Source: Phyto melanocephala (taxonomy: Eukaryota; Arthropoda; Insecta; Diptera; Rhinophoridae). Taken from it: DNA of 64,000 nt. Position numbers and translations under genes: made by a program. Below, piece by piece: positions 13,301 to 25,129 of this stretch; position 1 is the first letter of the stretch, and the number at the start of each line of letters is the position of its first letter. The notes beneath the pieces are model-generated. The model worked only from the letters and a program-made list of their open reading frames with translations. It was not told the origin of the DNA and made no database searches. The DNA is taken from NCBI GenBank assembly GCA_941918925.1, contig OW799237.1, positions 97,499,015 to 97,563,014 of the forward strand, written 5' to 3'.

Positions 13301-14691
13301 AAAAAAGCTCAGGATCTCATTTGGAGATACCTAAAATTAAAGAAGAACTCTTTAAGCCCACTGAATCAGTTAAAAATTTTATAGATGAGAAAATTGAAAA
13401 TATTAAAAAGGCTCTTGAAAAAAAGGAAAATATCCAAAATAATAAAGTTGTGCAGAACTTTAAAGAAAATGAAGAAAAGCAAAATTTCAATGAATCAAAA
13501 ATCGTAGTTTTCGAAAAGAAGTCGCCACCGCCTCTTCCTGTAGACGAGCCACATCCAGTTATTGAATCAAATCAAAAAATAGCCAAAAATAACCCTATTA
13601 AAGAGCCAGAAGATAAACCACCAGTAATTGCCTCCCAACCAAACATAGAAAAAAACAAGGAATTAGCCAAAGATTTAACTAAACTCAAAGATTCCCAAAA
13701 TGTACCAAAAATTGTGCATACAAAAACTACTGTCAATGTATTAGAAGTGCAGCCACAAACAATTGATAATGATGCTATTAAAAAAGATGAAGAAGTGGCC
13801 AAAGAAGAATTTAAGCAGGCAAATGAGGAGCTAAAGAAGACCCAGAAAGAATTGGAAAAGACTAAAAATTTACTTGAGAAAAAGGTAGAGGAGCTGAAAG
13901 AAGAATTAGTAAAACAAAATCAAGAAACTCAAAATTTAGTAGTTGAGAAACTAGGTGAAGTTGTAGAGAAATTTGAAGCTATTGAACGCAAAGTGCAACA
14001 ACAAAATGAAGATGCTGCATCAATTGCACTTGATATTAAAAATAGTATAAACGAACAAAGTAAAGATTCTCAAAATATTCAAAACACAGCCAATGATACT
14101 AAAGGCGTTAAAACTAATAAAGGCTCTTTGATTGCCATCCTTACTGAAAATAAAACCTTAAATAGTAGACCTGTGGCTCCAGAAAAGGTCTATGAACCAT
14201 TATCCTACAAAACAGGAGAATTAATAGAGCGTGTACATAATGGTTCTTTTAGAGAAAAACGTTTACCTCTGCCTTTGGCTGTTCTAATAAATGCATCTCA
14301 AACAAAAATGAACGAAACCCAATACCCTAAACCAAAAATACCATTAACAAAAACACTTGTTAATAAAAATAAAACACAATCTAAAATATTATCATCTAAC
14401 CCATCCCTGCCAAATAATAACCTCAACCAAGGCAACGAGAAATTAAATGTGGAATCTATTAGACGTGATATTTCACAAATAAAATCTAATAACAATGAAA
14501 TTACTACTCCTGCAACGGATGAAGATAAATTATCAGCGGTTCAAAGAAAGAAACGTTCCTTTCAGTCATTAGAAGTCGATGAAAACTGTCTAAATGAATC
14601 AAAAGTAGAAAATCTTATGACTGTTGGTCTCAGCTCTAATTTAGAGACAAAAATTGCCCGTGATTTAAAGACCATCAAGGATGAAGAATAG
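10359..14691 (+). CDS. SLC38A10-like amino-acid transporter with long cytosolic tail
   Basis: Six exons: 10359-10448, 10698-10815, 10928-11333, 12580-12728, 12790-12926 and 13012-14691, 859 residues. The first helix carries SIIGVGILAMPFCFQK, the broken-helix signature of the amino-acid/auxin permease fold. About ten further hydrophobic segments run to roughly residue 395, ending with FIVVSGFCLMILGTYA. Family members (SLC38A10/SNAT10; the fly gene is CG30394) move neutral amino acids such as glutamine across membranes. The remaining 460 residues are hydrophilic and rich in Lys, Glu and Asn. They include a Pro patch (SPPPLPVDEP) and a heptad-rich coiled coil at about 560-645. Such a long tail is typical of SLC38A10. 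The start is the first of two adjacent ATGs. Intron 3 (1.25 kb) hosts a MITE. Confidence 0.9.
11437..12335. mobile_element. TIR element A, copy 2 (inverted relative to copy 1)
   Basis: A 22-bp TIR TACACATATGGACATTTCCATG has one mismatch at the right end (12314-12335). ATATA flanks both sides and may be a 5-bp target duplication, though it is low-complexity. The interior aligns in reverse with 5490-5960 and 6100-6296, sharing the GTCACGTACGATAT motifs. It lies in intron 3 of the transporter gene and encodes no protein. Confidence 0.75.
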
Positions 14692-14779
14692 AAAAAGAGA
14701 TAAAAAAAATTAGCACATATACTATGTACCACCACTTTCAAGGACTATAAATTATAAAATAGTTTTAAACTATATAAAA

Positions 14780-14785
14780 AATAAA
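14780..14785 (+). terminator. Poly(A) signal of the SLC38A10-like gene
   Basis: AATAAA about 90 nt after the stop codon. Confidence 0.55.
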
Positions 14786-15189
14786 TACGTATAAATATAT
14801 TTTTCTCGCATTTATTAGCATATATGTAATATAATAGTTATTATTTAAATTTTAAAATAATTTAATTATTTTTGTTAAAATATTTCAATATTTTATAAGA
14901 ACTGTGTATATATGAAAGAATTTAAAACTGAATTTTCTATTTATTTGTAAATAAATCAAATGATTATCATACATAAACATATTTATATTAATTAGATAAA
15001 AAAATACTAAAAATACATCAATAAGTAAATTTAAATTAAATTCTTCATTTCATACTGCAAACTATAGAGTAGACCTTAAGCAGTTAAAGCTGTTAGAACA
15101 GTTTGCTTTTTTAGTTTTTCCTAAAATTTATTGTCTCATTTCGTTATTGACGAATCACTCGAATAATTAAATAGACTAGGTTTAAAGGG

Positions 15190-15560
15190 TCCACATGCCC
15201 GTTACATGGAGGAGAAACTAGACACTGAGGAAGCCCACTTATCGGGGTTTCTGATAGTGTAGGTATCTAGGGGTTATTCGGGACAAAAAACTGCCTTGAA
15301 ATAGCACTTAGAGAATGTGTTTAACAGATTCATTGGGGCTTTTTACGCCTGTTAGAAGGTTTTTGGCTGTACATGACGCCTTAAATGGTATTTTGTTCTT
15401 TCGCCACAATTATTAAACCTATAATCACCTGTATGGTGATCAAAGGTTGTTCAAGTCGTAGCAGTACGAGATGCTCTGACAATTTAAACTTTTTTCCTAG
15501 ATTTATGTATTTGGAAGTTACATAGGGTAAAAAAGGTCCAAATTATAGTTGTTACCCGTT
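15190..15560 (+). pseudogene. Degenerate non-LTR retrotransposon (LINE) reverse-transcriptase remnant
   Basis: Around 15260-15300 the plus strand reads YLGVIRDKKLP in one frame, a typical jockey/I-type LINE reverse-transcriptase motif (YLGV.LD.KL.W). After a frameshift it continues with REC..RFIGAFYAC and further matching fragments to about 15500. Several stops and frameshifts break it. There is no 5' end, endonuclease domain or poly(A) tail in reach, so it is an old truncated copy. Confidence 0.5.
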
Positions 15561-16680
15561 TTCCCTCTTAGGTGTTAAAATATAAAAAAAGCCAGTCACC
15601 TTTCAGCTTATTTCTTGAGTAGATAACAAAACCTTTTCTGGTTAATCTGTATCATTTTTAGTTTAGCAGATATAAGGTTACGGTAAAAACGGCAAAGTGT
15701 TTTTACCTTCAAAATTCGAATATCCAGAAATCACTTATTAGTGGATTTATACATCAAAGAGGAATATCAAATTTCATGTCTTAAGGTCTTTTTTTTTGGC
15801 TGTGCAAAGATGAAAAATTCGGTCAGTCAGTAACGTATATGTATAGATGATCTTTTTTACATGACTTGTAAAAGATATTTTGCATGATTTTACACTAACT
15901 CAAAACACATCGGTATACAAATTATTTCGCATTTTTCGGGGATTTAAAATTGAATTATTTCACACTATTGATTTAAAAATCGTAAAAATGTAATTGTCTT
16001 TGCCCTAATTTTGTTGCTGGGATGCTACAGGATGCGGCTCAAGTTACTATTTGATTCGTTTTTTAAATAAATATTAAATGGGATTTTGTGATCCCCAAAA
16101 TCTGCTGTTTTGTTTGTTTACGAATTTACTCGAAAAAAATACGCTGCTTCGTTCATCATTAAATTTGAAAAAAAGTTTTAATTTTGATCATATTCTATTA
16201 TAGCATATTCCAATCGCAATGCGAAGTCCTCAGGACTTAGTTTTTGGACTAATTTTTTCAAAATTCATCGACGGTTGCTGTTAGCGTTTGATTTTTATAT
16301 ATTCTACCAAGTATAATAAAAAAAAAAATTAAAGTTCACAAGCAAATAAGTTAACATTTTTTTACATTATATAGCAACTTTGCCGCAATCTATATATGAT
16401 TTACTTTCAATAGTAATTGCCTTATTATTTTATTTTTGTCATATGCAAGGCATATAAAACAAGTAGTTTCAAGTCAATTTTTTTTTTATTTAAATTATGT
16501 ATAATATGTTTGAAAATTTTCTGCCAAAATTTCAGATTATTCACTTACTACAAACATTTTTGGATAAAATTTCTAAATTCTTACAATATATTTCGCAAAA
16601 AATGTTTCCTGCAAATGTAAATATAAATTAAATCAACTGCTATGTGCCTTAAACCAAACAATTTTGAATAATTTTCTTTT
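15561..16680. other. Non-coding intergenic stretch
   Basis: AT-rich sequence without recognisable genes. Parts (for example 15600-15850) have the look of dispersed repeat, but no termini are visible. Confidence 0.4.
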
Positions 16681-16700
16681 TAAAGTTTTTCGGATTCAAT

Positions 16701-16922
16701 ATGAATAACTTGGAACTCTATCCACGACGAAGAGCTACAGAATTCTATGCTGAACCACAACCTTTGCAAGAATATCAAAGTCGTCTTGGTGAACATCCAC
16801 AAGATAAATTGAAAAATAGCAATAGTGAAATAAATACTTGGCAACGTGAAGTGGATGGTAGACGTATAGCACCTCCTACAAATTCCGACACGCGAATGTT
16901 TCGTAACAGCTATTTTTCGTAA
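16701..16922 (+). CDS. Unrecognised small protein, 73 residues (possible terminal exon)
   Basis: The ORF starts with ATG at 16701 and ends TAA. It has higher GC and more even codon use than its surroundings. A poly(A) signal AATAAA follows at 17075-17080. TTCTTTTTAAAG just upstream resembles a splice acceptor, so this may be the only coding exon of a gene with a 5' UTR intron, or the last exon of a longer one. The protein is hydrophilic, with no signal peptide or membrane segment. It has YPRRRATEFYAEP near the start and a basic and aromatic end, MFRNSYFS. I do not recognise the family. The gene is tail-to-tail with AGL, whose stop codon is 332 bp away. Confidence 0.5.
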   Translation: MNNLELYPRRRATEFYAEPQPLQEYQSRLGEHPQDKLKNSNSEINTWQREVDGRRIAPPTNSDTRMFRNSYFS

Positions 16923-17074
16923 ATTAAACATAATCGTTGGCCGCCTATCATATGATTGAATTTATGTTTGTTTACTAAATTGGGTTTATTTGTAATAAAA
17001 TCAACAATGAGAACTTAAATAAGTAACAATTTAAATGTGAATTATATAATGAAGCATTTCGTTTTAATATTTGC

Positions 17075-17080
17075 AATAAA
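17075..17080 (+). terminator. Poly(A) signal after the small ORF
   Basis: AATAAA about 150 nt downstream of the stop of the 73-residue ORF. Confidence 0.45.
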
Positions 17081-17253
17081 AAAACAAATCGTAACAAACT
17101 ACATACAGATATACTATATTATAATAACGTGCAACACACTAAGCAAACAATTTCTTTTGCATGTACATATATAAATATTAAAATTTGTTATATTGTAAAA
17201 ATTCCAGAGGTATTTGGTTTCCAATTGTAACAACCTTGTTATTAAAGGCAGTA

Positions 17254-20200
17254 TTAAACATCAGCCCCTAAAGCATGAAGATCATTAAGGACCTAGAATA
17301 TTAAAAACAAAAAATTAAGATAAGTTACACTATTACCAACATTACGTGCACAATTTTACCTCCATTATGGTAGCAATGCTCCAAGCCTGTGTGCGACATG
17401 AATCTCTGCAATAGGTACCATTTTCATTTGTTAGCTCAGGTAAACCACGCCAGTGCGATGTTTGTAGCTCTTTCAAATGAGCCTTTAAAATGTTCCTTTA
17501 GAAATACGAATATATTTTTTATTTAAATGCCTAATATTTAGGTAAAAAAAACTGATATTTGGGAAAGAAAAACTTACCAGGTTTCTGCTATGGTTTCATT
17601 TAGGTATCCACATTTCTTCGCAAACAATAAACGAGCTCTTAAATAATAGCCAATAGGCCATACCCATTCGGGACCTTGATGATAATTGGCACCATGAGCC
17701 ACAGTGCAATCGGTGGAATCGTTGGAATTGTCATAGTTACCACGGTAATTCCAATCGTTAGGATCTAAAGTCTTCATACCCAAAGGCCCCAATAAATTTT
17801 CTTTAGCTTTTTCTAGTGCAATCCAGGCATGGTTTGGGTTAAACATTTCCGGTGCCACTACCATGCTGATTGGGAAATTACATCTTAATTGATAGTCGGT
17901 CCACCTTTGTGAGGCACCGTAGCAATCCTTATAGATGTTTTTCTTATTGGCCAGTGGTGCTTTTTCCGTTTCAGTAACAAAGAAATATTTTTCGAAATTT
18001 TCAATAATTCGATTTGCCCACTCCTCATAGGACCACGTTGTTTCTTGATCTATAAATAAATTAGAATTTAAACAAGTAGGTTTTTACAAGACAAGAACGC
18101 AAATTTATAAGTAAAAGAAAACTAATTTCAGTACATCAAAGTGCTAGAACGTGAACAATCCAAATTTATATTTAAAATAAAACAACAAAACAGGAGCTTA
18201 AATCGTTACAACACGTATCAACTGGTATTACTTTTGCTTTTTTTTTATTACACACATACGGTTTGCACCTTAATATTGAACTAATTTTAAAAGGATTGTG
18301 GACAACCCACATCTTACTTTCAAATGGAAGTTGATTTTTTTTAAAAAATTGAAAATCATATATGGCATCGGAAATTATTAAGTTAAATTGCGTAAAACAT
18401 TAAATCTGAAAACTGGACTAAGTTCGCCGTGGTGCCTATATGTGCCTATATAGAAGAAGGTAAAGGTTATAACCAGCTTCGGCACGGTCGAATAGGCATG
18501 TTTCGCCTAAATTTAACCTTAATAGGCTGAACCCATGAGCTATTTATTTTGCATTTCCTTTTTTGCTGGGATTTTAATATTTGCTTTTTTTAAATGATTT
18601 TAAACTCACCATTTGGTCCCTTGCGCGTAACACCCTTGTACTCAATAACACCATGTTCCGACAGAGATTGCATAAATCGCAATACTGCCAATTCTAGACC
18701 AACTAATTCAACTGCAGAACCGTCTCTAGGTGTATTTGGTCTCCCTCTATTCCCAGCATTCTCCGAAGAGCCCATTTTATCCATCCATGTACCACAATTC
18801 CATTGGTTTCCACCGAATACAAAACCGGTTTCAGGATGAATTCCAATTTGATTATTAAAACCATTATCGGTCATGTGAGCATCAATTTCAAAGCCAGCAT
18901 TACGCTCACGATATACCAAACCTTGGAAATGTACTTGCAAAGCCTCTTGCATGACATCGATTAAAATTTGATCGAATTGACCAGGTGCAAGAGGGGCGGA
19001 ATCATCATAAGGGAATATGCGAGAAACTTTATCCTTCAAAATATCTTTGCCATGAGGAGCTTCTTCAACATATTGTTTAATACTATGCAACCACCACCAA
19101 ACGGCATCGCGACAATTGAAACGTGGCTTGGTACCGTTATCCAATAGATTTGGTATTAAACCGTGTCGCAAACATTGACCGAAACCCAAAATTATGTAAC
19201 GGGCTTCATTGAAACGACCAGTTAGCAGCATAAGACCGCGTAGTGAAATAAAAGTATCACGACCCCAACAACGCATATAGCCGGTTGAAAAGTGAGGCAA
19301 ACCGGCTGATAAGGTAACGAATTTCTGTGGTGGTTTTGGTGGCGTTAGGGCAGGGCTCAAAGGTGGTAAATTGGCTGACTTGCAAACGGTCAAGAATTGT
19401 AAAGTAGCTAAAGCCAATATTTGAGGGAAATCATGGCCATCACGTATAAATGCAGGCATCTTTCTGTATACGTGTTTTACCAAGATATTGTAAATACCAC
19501 TAACTACACCATCAAAATAGCAGGGTATCAAATAGCGTGGAATATTTTTCATGGGTTCAAAGATCGACTTTATCCAAGCAGCCAAAGGTTTTGTGCTCTC
19601 GGTATGGTATAAACGATCCGAGATATAATCTAAAAATAAATAAAGCAATAAGATATTTTTTTGATGTTGAAAAGGAATGTAAGCCTAAAAACGTACCCAT
19701 CATCCAATCACCACTGCGTAGATTATTGCACAATGGATGACCCAAATCATTGTGTGGTGAAATTTCCGTTAGAAGAGAAACAAAACCTTGAAGTCCACAA
19801 TACACTATTGGACCATATTCGGGTATATCATAGGCAGCGCCTCCGTAACCTAAGTCACGTTCTTCCTGATCACAAGTGAACAAAACTCTGTTCATATCGG
19901 TTAAATCAAGTTTTTCGACAATTTGTGTTAGTTCATTGTAAGCAGAACCTTCTTCATGATGCAATGATTTCGTAATCGTATGTAAAATATCAAAATTAGT
20001 TTGCAATTCTGCTTTCAAGGATGTTCTGTAAGTTACATTTTTAATTAACATATTTTTTACTTTATTTGATAAAATTCATTACTTTATAGCTACTACGGAT
20101 CCTGGTTTTAAATTAACAATTTCCAATTGGGTAATATTTCCATCAATGTAGGGCACGATGCGAAAAACTTGTGATTTAGAAAGGGGTATGTGTTCCCTTA

Positions 20201-23200
20201 AGGTCAACTGAAAATGATTAAAACCATTGAGAACATTTGGATTTTTTTGGTGGGGTCCAGGACGGTCAAATGGTTTATCGCCTTTCATGCATAATTCAGC
20301 CTCCAAAATAATCTCTTCTAGACAGCCTTCAAAACGTAAAGGTCTTACAAAAGTGGGACCAATATTTGGATGAGGATAGCCAAAGACTGTATGCGCTATT
20401 AAAATAACACTTTGGTGAGTAGTAGGTGAGTGACGTGTTACTGCTACTATATCAGGATTCATTTGATCAACAAAAACCTGGGTAAAACCTTCTTCTGCCA
20501 ACTGCCCGTGCAAATCGTTTAAAGCTCTCTTGGCCGCTATAATACCACTTTTTAAATCAACGCCTTTACCCCACTCCTGATACGGCCGTTCTTCGTCAAC
20601 AACATGAATCTGTTACGAAGAATTTACATATTTATGTTTCTTAATAAAATAAAAAATAATAAAAACTTTTAAACTTACATGATGTGGTACCAATTCATCG
20701 TAACCACGATTGCTGCCAGTTGCACAACAAGCCATTGCTACCAACGCAGCCGAAGGCAAGAGATCGTAAACAGTTCTCTTTTCTACCGGCGAGGGATTAT
20801 CATGTGTCAAGTCCATGAACAAGGCATGGGCTATGCTGTTTGCCATATCACGATTAGGACTAACCATAAATGCACCAACTGGTTCACCACCATACCGATA
20901 TACCAAACGTCCTTCTTCATGTGAATCCCAAGCGGATAGGGCCTCCCTTATCAGTGATGTTATTCCTAAACGATTAACGAAAACATTGTCTGTAGCATCT
21001 GAGTTGGTGAAGAGCTCGGCGACAACGTATAAGTTGGGGTTAACTTCACGAGCAGCATCTAAAAGATATTCCGCAACATGTATGGGAGTCGAATGACAAT
21101 TATCCAAACGAACACCATCAAAAATGCGAGCTGTGGTTACAACATACTCCTTCATATGACTCCAAAGATAAGGACTTTCTTCAGGTCGACGACCGTAACG
21201 CAATTTTACGCTATCACCCCACGATATAAGTTCTCTTTTGAGGTAAACATTAGCATGACTTGGCTGCTGCTCAGCAAAATCTTTTAAAGGATCACTTGAT
21301 CCCATTACCCATCCATTGTGAGCCATAAAGAATTCACCCATTTTGCCGTACATTCCCTCTTCTATTTCTGACAAACTTTTTCCCAGAGCTTTTGTTTGTG
21401 TAAAGTATTGCATAAAAATGGGACGTTTAACAGAAATTTCACTAATCCTAGGTCCATCATCTTGAACGCGCTCATATCTTACACCAGCCATGCAGTTATC
21501 AATTGCATAGTTTAAATAATCAATAATCTCACAACGTACTTCTTCATTCAACCACTCCAAATGACGGCGGAAGGTATCGGCACATTTTCTCAAGCGAGAC
21601 TCTTCATCGAAGCAATCGCCATGGAAACCATTAAATATCTCCAAAGCTAATTCTAAATCGATCGTTGCTCCCAAACGTTTATATTCAGGATCTGTAATTA
21701 ATTTGATTTCCGCAAAACGTTCATTTTTTGCAACATTCGTTGGAGGTTCACGTAATCTTGACTGCTTCATAAACTCATCAACGTAATGCATTACATTGCA
21801 TTGATATAATTCGTAAATGTTGACTTTTGGTAAATAAATTTGACGAATTTGATAACTAAGTGCCTCCAAATGATGCTCGTGATTAATTACTTTGGGAACT
21901 CCTACATTTTCCAAAGCACCTTGCGCAATATCTTCGCCACATTTAGCCAAGAGAATATCAAGAAGAAAAGCTGGTCTTAAGTATGGAGCGGTGGCACAAG
22001 AGTAGGTAGCATCTGGATATTCCAGCAACCATTCTGATTCGTTAGCAGTATGATTCAAAACAATATCACAAATAGATGTCACCTGGAGATGTTCCAAAAA
22101 GTATAAGCATTAATACTCAGATACATATGTACATATACATATATTTATACATACATCTGTATTTAATAAAAATATGTATGAATATGCATACGATAATATT
22201 TTTGTATACATAATAGGTAATTTATTTTCATAAACTTACACCCCATTCTTGACGCATTTTCTTAACAATAGCTTCCACATCATCGAAGGTGACTTTAGCT
22301 CCTTTGCCAGCTGCAAAATGAGGATCAACGCGTAATTGATTGCGCAAAGAGTAGGCTGATTTTGAACCACCCAATTCCTGTATAGGAGTAAAATGCACCA
22401 TATTGTAACCCGATTCTTTAGCTACTCGTAATTTAGATTCCCAGGTGTTAATAGGACCCAAGAGCTTAGTCAAAACGGTTTGACAGCGTATAGCATTTAA
22501 AGGTATGATTTTCTGAGCGTCTGGTGGTCCAACACATAAGTTGGGCTCAACTTGTATAAAAAGAGTACCAGCAATTTCCTGTTTTATACTAAAAAGAATT
22601 AAGAGACAATTATTTCACTTAAAAATAAGTTCTCATGAGTTTTCTTAAAACTTACTTCTCTTTATAATGATACCAGAAACGAAATGTACCTGAATTGTTC
22701 ACAATGACTTTCGTATAAATATCAGTATCAACTACATGCAATGAATTGTACTTGTTGGTAGTTACTTTCTTGCCGTTTTTTAAATGCCAATGTAATATTC
22801 TATATTCGGTACGTTTAAATTTTTTATCTATAATTAAAGTATGATTTATTATCTTAAAGAGGAAAAAATTAATTATTTACCATCATAGGGATAATTTGTA
22901 TAGAGAACAATTTCACGCCCCAATAGACTAGCATCAGGATGAATGTGCAAGGTTGAACCGCGTTTAACGCGATACAAAATATGTTCAGCATTTGTACCCT
23001 CCGTTATGGGTATGCTGATTGCTTTAGCATTTTTAACCATGCCTACGTCCTAAAATAAAAAATAAAACGGAAGTTAAATATATATATATATATATCCATG
23101 ATTTTGAAACGTAAAACACTGACGAAATTATTATTAGTATATTACGAAACATACAAAAATACAGTTTAACAATCTAAAATCTTTAACATATTTAATTGTG

Positions 23201-25106
23201 GTATACTCTAGTGTTATTCTTCACTTTAAATAAAAAAAATTATTTGTACCGACTTTAATATATATTTTTTTTTCGAAAAGTGCTTAAATATTGCATACAC
23301 ATTTATAATGAAAAAATATTGTGTATCCTCTAAAATGTTAAAGCCCCTTAAAAAGGACAAACAGTCTGAAAACAAAAAACTGAGTACGCAATTTAATCTT
23401 TATATTAATGGGTATAACTAATTTTTCATGTCTGTATCAGCTAGTATTTTTATGGTTATACAAACCTATGTTTATTCAGATGACGGTTATTTTTGAGAGC
23501 TCCACTTTCAGACAATAGTTAAGCTCTAACAAGTATATTATCACTTGTGCTCAGTTTTGTTTAACATGAAACCATGAATAGAATAACATTAGATGCTTGC
23601 AAATTTCATTTTAAAATTCGTAGTTCCATTCAGAATTGTAAATGAGGAATACGCAGTTATTGAAACGTTTTATATTGTTCTATTATAATTATGACTTTAT
23701 GACAGTACAACACTTAGGACACCTTGTGAATTAGTCATATGTGTTTAGGATTTTAAATAATTATTAATAATAAGGGTATATCCGCGAAAACAATTTTTAA
23801 TTTCCTTTTCCCAGAAAATAAAATTCCGAAAAATCCCAAACTCTTATGTGACTATCAATTATTAGAGTAAAATGTCAAATAAAATGTTTAAACAAATAGT
23901 TTATAAATAAATAAACTTTGGGATAATGGTATTTCATTCATACACAGCAAGAAGAATGAAGAATTAAATTTAGACGAAATCGTACGTAACAAATAGATAT
24001 GACCAATAAAGGTTGAAAGTAGAACGAAAATTCAAAAATTATTACATACCCTATCACCTCGGAGCAGCGACGATATGTACATATGTATAAATATATATTC
24101 ATAAAAAAACATTTTTAAATGTCTTCTGTGTGTTGCCTGAGTATTATGTCATTCGCGAAATAAAATGTCATATCACTTATTAACTTTCAATTAAGAAGAA
24201 CTTTAATAAAAATTTAATAAAATAATTCTGTATTTTATTAAATGTTTTATTTCCTACACCATTTACTAAATTAATAGATGCATGATTGATTGTCAATATT
24301 ATTAATAGTCTTGTTGTTATTTTTGATTGTAATGGTGGCGCCTTAGACTCCAGAATATTTTTTTTTTTTTTTATAAATATAATAAGTTGTAGTAATTTTT
24401 ATTATATGCAAGTTTTGTAAATAAAACCTTAAATGAAACCACATTATATGTGACGTTATCTTCATTACAATTTCAATTCTAAAATTTAATTTTATTAAAA
24501 AAAGAACTGATACTTTATAGCAAAATCTTAATACACATGCATATACACAGAGGCAGAAGATTATATTAGATTAATTATGCACTTTACACTTTTTTACACA
24601 TCACAGGCACATGCTTACTTGTTTTTATTATTTCAATAATAATGATCACTTATTTGATAAATTAATAACATTACACATCACTTACAAAGCATCTTTTGGA
24701 AGAAAAAAAATATATTTAATTGAAAACATACCTCAACACTTAGAGATTTTGATGTTCTAGTACCCATAATTTTATATATTTTATTTGATAAGAATTGCTG
24801 TTCTAGTTTTTGTTCGGACGGTTGTTGCGTTTCTTGTTCTTGTGGTTGATATTTAGGAATAACTGTTTCATCAGCACCAATGTTATCACTACAGACAGGA
24901 CTGTTATTGTTGATTGATTTTCTACTAATAATATTTTGTTCTTTTTTATTTTCATTGTTATTATCGTTATTTTCTTTATTATTCAGTTGATGATATCGAT
25001 CATAGGCCCATCGTACAATATAGAGACTCATTACAACTGTCAAAACAGTTGAAAAATTCCTTTGAACCATTTTGAAAGCGAATTGAAGACCATCAAGCCA
25101 CCACAT
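17254..25106 (-). CDS. AGL: Glycogen debranching enzyme (4-alpha-glucanotransferase / amylo-1,6-glucosidase)
   Basis: Eleven exons: 25106-24732, 23049-22881, 22827-22656, 22588-22240, 22082-20679, 20609-20083, 20025-19697, 19629-18610, 18049-17578, 17495-17360 and 17292-17254, 4992 nt, 1663 residues (human enzyme 1532). The enzyme moves maltosyl/maltotriosyl units off glycogen branches, then hydrolyses the remaining alpha-1,6 glucose. The GH13-like transferase half carries [11 protein letters not shown] (the Asp near residue 681 is the expected nucleophile) and VVAELF (acid Glu, about 711). The glucosidase half carries [13 protein letters not shown] (about 1231) and [16 protein letters not shown] (about 1385). 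No stops or frameshifts interrupt it. Exon 1 adds 125 residues not expected in human AGL, with a membrane-spanning stretch. An internal ATG at 24767 (MGTRTSKSL) could start a soluble form. Confidence 0.97.
23050..24731 (-). other. AGL: AGL intron 1 (1.7 kb)
   Basis: GT-AG intron between the membrane-anchor exon and the first catalytic-region exon. The sequence is AT-rich with no recognisable element. An alternative first exon could lie here, but I see no convincing ATG exon. Confidence 0.6.
24980..25106 (-). other. AGL: Predicted N-terminal membrane anchor of AGL
   Basis: Residues about 18-35 ([18 protein letters not shown]) are uninterrupted hydrophobic, preceded by [16 protein letters not shown] and followed by a polar Asn/Lys/Glu stretch. 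The arrangement reads as a signal anchor. The topology is inferred. Confidence 0.6.
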
Positions 25107-25120
25107 TTTCGTAAAAGTTT

Positions 25121-25128
25121 AAACACTG
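25121..25128 (-). promoter_or_regulatory. AGL: Candidate initiator upstream of AGL exon 1
   Basis: TCAGTGT on the minus strand, about 18 nt before the ATG, resembles an insect initiator. If used, the 5' UTR would be very short. Confidence 0.25.
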
Positions 25129-25129
25129 A

